A stretch of DNA of 8,342 nt from Rhodospirillaceae bacterium (GTDB taxonomy: Bacteria > Pseudomonadota > Alphaproteobacteria > UBA9219), in NCBI GenBank assembly GCA_003486725.1, contig DNGD01000058.1, forward strand, positions 1-8,342. The letters are read 5' to 3'. The notes beneath the pieces were generated by a model. The model was not told where the DNA came from and ran no database searches. It saw only the letters and a program-made list of their open reading frames with translations. Made by a program: the position numbers and the translations under genes. Shown here piece after piece: positions 6,435 through 8,342 of the stretch (position 1 is the stretch's first letter; each line of letters begins with the position of its first letter).

Positions 6435-6464
6435 TTGACGACTTTACAACCATTCCAATATGTT
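6435..6464 (+). promoter_or_regulatory. Possible promoter for the second orphan gene
   Basis: TTGACG (6435-6440), 18 bases, TATGTT (6459-6464) is a fair sigma70-like pair on the plus strand, about 115 bases before the orphan ATG. A perfect TATAAT follows at 6506-6511, but without a -35 at the right distance; it lies in the loop of a GCCGC/GCGGC dyad (6501-6517). Either element could serve. A 7-bp bulged hairpin (6414-6430) precedes this pair. Confidence 0.35.
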
Positions 6465-6578
6465 AATTGTATCCTTTTTTGCTCATTACTTTCATGTTTG
6501 GCCGCTATAATGGCGGCACGGCTCAGCACCTTTCGATGGGGTGAGTATTTGATTATTTTTTTGTAATGGGTATCCGCT

Positions 6579-7364
6579 ATGACGAATAAGAATATTGCCT
6601 CTATATTTTCCGAGCTTTTTACCTGCTCGTTGGACATGCATCGCGCAGAGCGCATCAGAAACTTCGTGCGCCCCCGTCTGGAAGACGGCGACGTTATTAT
6701 GAGAAACAGCCAGATTTTTCGTGCGCTTGTGATGAAGGCCCCCGGGGTTTCGCTCAGTTATGATGGGGCGAAACAAATAATCACGGACAAGATCCCCGAA
6801 TACTCAAACAATATAATTCTGGGGTCGCATCCAGAGTGGATGCCGTACATGGTTGCCTTGCGCGCGGCAAGCCTAAATGTGTGGAGTGAAAAGGCTTATG
6901 TCAATTATCAGGTTTGCTTTGATTGTGACTCCAAATTATGGCTGACAGATAAAGAAAAGATATGGTGTGAGGAGAGCGGCATCAAGGGTGTGCGAACGGA
7001 TAAGGCCATCAAGCCGCCACAGCAAAAACAGACCTATCTTGATGTTGATGGGCATACGCAATTTGTGAAGATGCCGTATTTTATTCAAATGGGTTTTTGC
7101 AATCGCGGTAAGTTTACCCGAATGACAAAAGTTCCGAGTCTCTTTTTGATTTCCGAGGAAATTCCGTACACCTCGATAGAGTCGATCCCGCCACTTAAGA
7201 AAAAGAGCACCCAATCGGGACCCTCTTCATCTGTGCCGCCTGAGGTTATCGAAGGGTACACGGCACCTTCTGTGCCTCCGGATGTTTCGAAGGCGGTCAA
7301 AGCCTATAAGATGATGGGGGCATCCGTATCGCTGCCCGGTTTTTACAAGGCACCGCGCCCTTAA
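6579..7364 (+). CDS. Orphan hypothetical protein (261 aa) with half a zinc-ribbon-like motif
   Basis: I cannot assign this protein to a family. It has no signal peptide or membrane span. The N-terminal 100 residues look mixed alpha/beta. Residues 113-130 read CFDCDSKLWLTDKEKIWC: Cys113-x2-Cys116, an aromatic, LT, then a charged KEK segment, resembling the first knuckle and strand of short zinc-ribbon domains of the C-x-D-C...FT..EQ.F type. The second CxxC expected about 15-20 residues later is absent; only Cys130 and Cys174 remain. The C-terminal part is rich in Pro and Ser with a near-repeat SVPPEV/SVPPDV (about 218-236). The start has only a weak GGG upstream (6568-6570), and an 8-codon frame ATG 6566 to TAA 6589 overlaps it. 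DNA is strongly AT-richer than its neighbours (about one third GC in 6901-6960), which suggests horizontal gain. It ends 63 bases before prfB. Confidence 0.72.
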   Translation: MTNKNIASIFSELFTCSLDMHRAERIRNFVRPRLEDGDVIMRNSQIFRALVMKAPGVSLSYDGAKQIITDKIPEYSNNIILGSHPEWMPYMVALRAASLNVWSEKAYVNYQVCFDCDSKLWLTDKEKIWCEESGIKGVRTDKAIKPPQQKQTYLDVDGHTQFVKMPYFIQMGFCNRGKFTRMTKVPSLFLISEEIPYTSIESIPPLKKKSTQSGPSSSVPPEVIEGYTAPSVPPDVSKAVKAYKMMGASVSLPGFYKAPRP

Positions 7365-7416
7365 AGTCTTTCCAAAACCACCCGGATACGCTACAAAAGC
7401 CCGTCATTTAATCTTT

Positions 7417-7422
7417 AAGGAA
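7417..7422 (+). promoter_or_regulatory. Ribosome binding site of prfB
   Basis: AAGGAA six bases or so before ATG 7428 fixes the start of the short upstream reading frame of prfB. It is the best-spaced Shine-Dalgarno in the window. Confidence 0.7.
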
Positions 7423-7427
7423 TACCC

Positions 7428-8342
7428 ATGCGCGCAGAAATACAATCAGCGGTCGCGGCGACAGAAAAGTCGTTGGCACTGCTGAGGAGGCATCTTTGAC
7501 TATGATCAAGCCGTCCGCCGATTGGATGAACTGAATAGTCTGTCTGAAGATCCCAAATTATGGGATGATCCCAAGCGCGCGCAAACCCTGATGAAAGAAC
7601 GCACCCAGCTGGATGGGGCGGTGAAAAGCTATCAGGAATTGGCGCAGGGCCTCAAAGACAATATCGAACTTCTTGAAATGGCCGAAGGCGAGGGCGACGC
7701 AGGCATGGTCGCGGACGCGGAAGCCGGCATTCAGGCCTTGCAGAAAACCGCCAGCCAGCGCGAGCTGGAAAGCCTCCTTTCCGGCGAGGCCGATGGCAAT
7801 GATTGCTATCTGGAAGTCAATGCGGGCGCGGGCGGCACGGAGGCGCAGGACTGGGCCGAGATGCTCCTTCGCATGTATATGCGCTGGGCCGAGCAGCATG
7901 GCTACAAGGTGCATTTGCTGGATGAATCGCGCGGCGAAGAAGCGGGTATTAAATCCGCAACGATCGAGATCAGCGGGCGCAACGCCTATGGCTGGCTGAA
8001 GACCGAATGCGGCGTGCATCGTCTGGTGCGCATCAGCCCCTATGATTCCAATGCGCGCCGCCATACCAGTTTCTCCAGCGTGTCCGTCACGCCCGTGATT
8101 GACGATACGATCGAGGTCGAGATTCTGGACAAGGATTTGAAGATCGACACCTTCCGCGCTTCGGGCGCGGGCGGTCAGCACGTCAATAAAACCGATAGCG
8201 CGGTGCGCTTCACGCACATTCCGACGGGCATTATCGTGTCGTGCCAGCAAGAACGCTCACAGCATAAGAACCGCGCGAAGGCGATGGAAATGTTGCGCGG
8301 TAAAATCTATGAGATGGAGCTGAAAAAGCGCGAAGACGCGGC
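7428..8342 (+). CDS. prfB: Peptide chain release factor 2 with programmed +1 frameshift (partial, 3' end outside window)
   Basis: RF2 recognises UGA and UAA stop codons in the ribosomal A site and triggers peptide release. Translation starts at ATG 7428 and reads 23 codons to an in-frame TGA at 7497-7499; a +1 shift at CTT T continues as [14 protein letters not shown] and stays open to the window edge, giving about 304 residues of a usual 360-375. The N-terminal coiled-coil domain is complete. The codon-recognition tripeptide is SPY (8035-8043), where E. coli has SPF, within [21 protein letters not shown]. The catalytic GGQ lies at 8170-8178, inside [17 protein letters not shown]. Expression is autoregulated by RF2 supply through the frameshift. 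No clear promoter was found in the 63 bases before it, so transcription may begin inside or before the upstream orphan gene. Confidence 0.97.
7485..7500 (+). promoter_or_regulatory. prfB programmed +1 frameshift site
   Basis: AGG AGG CAT CTT TGA C contains all known elements in the known spacing: an internal Shine-Dalgarno (AGGAGG, 7485-7490), a three-base spacer, the slippery CTT-T and the UGA-C stop context. When RF2 is scarce, the ribosome pauses at UGA, slips forward one base and makes full-length RF2. Confidence 0.96.

Noticed and set aside
6566..6589. Eight-codon ORF overlapping the start of the second orphan gene as a leader peptide
   Set aside because: No ribosome site precedes it and no regulatory pattern is visible; probably chance.
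5639..7427. Transposon, integron or defence island
   Set aside because: No transposase, integrase, terminal inverted repeats or recognisable defence domain could be seen; only the duplicated PBP tail supports an insertion.
7558..8250. 230-codon minus-strand ORF inside prfB
   Set aside because: Antisense shadow of RF2, whose GGQ and SPY motifs identify the real frame.

Overview
The window looks like chromosomal DNA from a moderately GC-rich Proteobacterium, most probably an alphaproteobacterium. Three things point there: PBP1a directly upstream of prfB, which I recall as a common alphaproteobacterial neighbourhood; the SPY form of the release factor 2 tripeptide; and the style of the NodT-family outer membrane lipoprotein. 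No tRNA, rRNA, CRISPR array or recognisable transposase is visible. Genus cannot be set from the sequence.

Left part (1-2376) is one half of an RND-type multidrug efflux locus. A NodT/OprM-family outer membrane channel lipoprotein runs leftward off the window edge, and an AcrR-type TetR repressor runs rightward. Between them lie two strong, overlapping, divergent sigma70-type promoters. A single imperfect palindrome, 19/24 identical to the E. coli AcrR operator as I remember it, covers both -10 elements. The layout predicts that one repressor switches off both its own gene and the efflux gene or operon. The adaptor and pump genes, if present, lie left of position 1.

Middle part (2377-5638): a small unrecognised leftward ORF meets acrR tail to tail. 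A mostly non-coding stretch with a long stem-loop follows, then a complete bifunctional class A penicillin-binding protein (PBP1a, mrcA/ponA type) with all glycosyltransferase and transpeptidase motifs intact.

Right part (5639-8342): two AT-richer genes with no family I can name sit between the PBP gene and prfB. The last codons of the PBP gene occur a second time just after the first of these genes (6326-6355). Eight residues are the same, every base difference in them is synonymous, and a stop codon and weak terminator hairpin follow. This looks like the displaced original 3' end of the PBP gene, a scar of insertion or recombination that delivered the first orphan gene. The second orphan protein carries half of a zinc-ribbon-like motif. 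The window ends inside prfB (release factor 2), which keeps the classic programmed +1 frameshift site (AGGAGG, then CTT TGA C).

The best-supported new points are the divergent AcrR-operator arrangement and the duplicated PBP tail that brackets an orphan gene. The functions of the two orphan genes cannot be read from the sequence.
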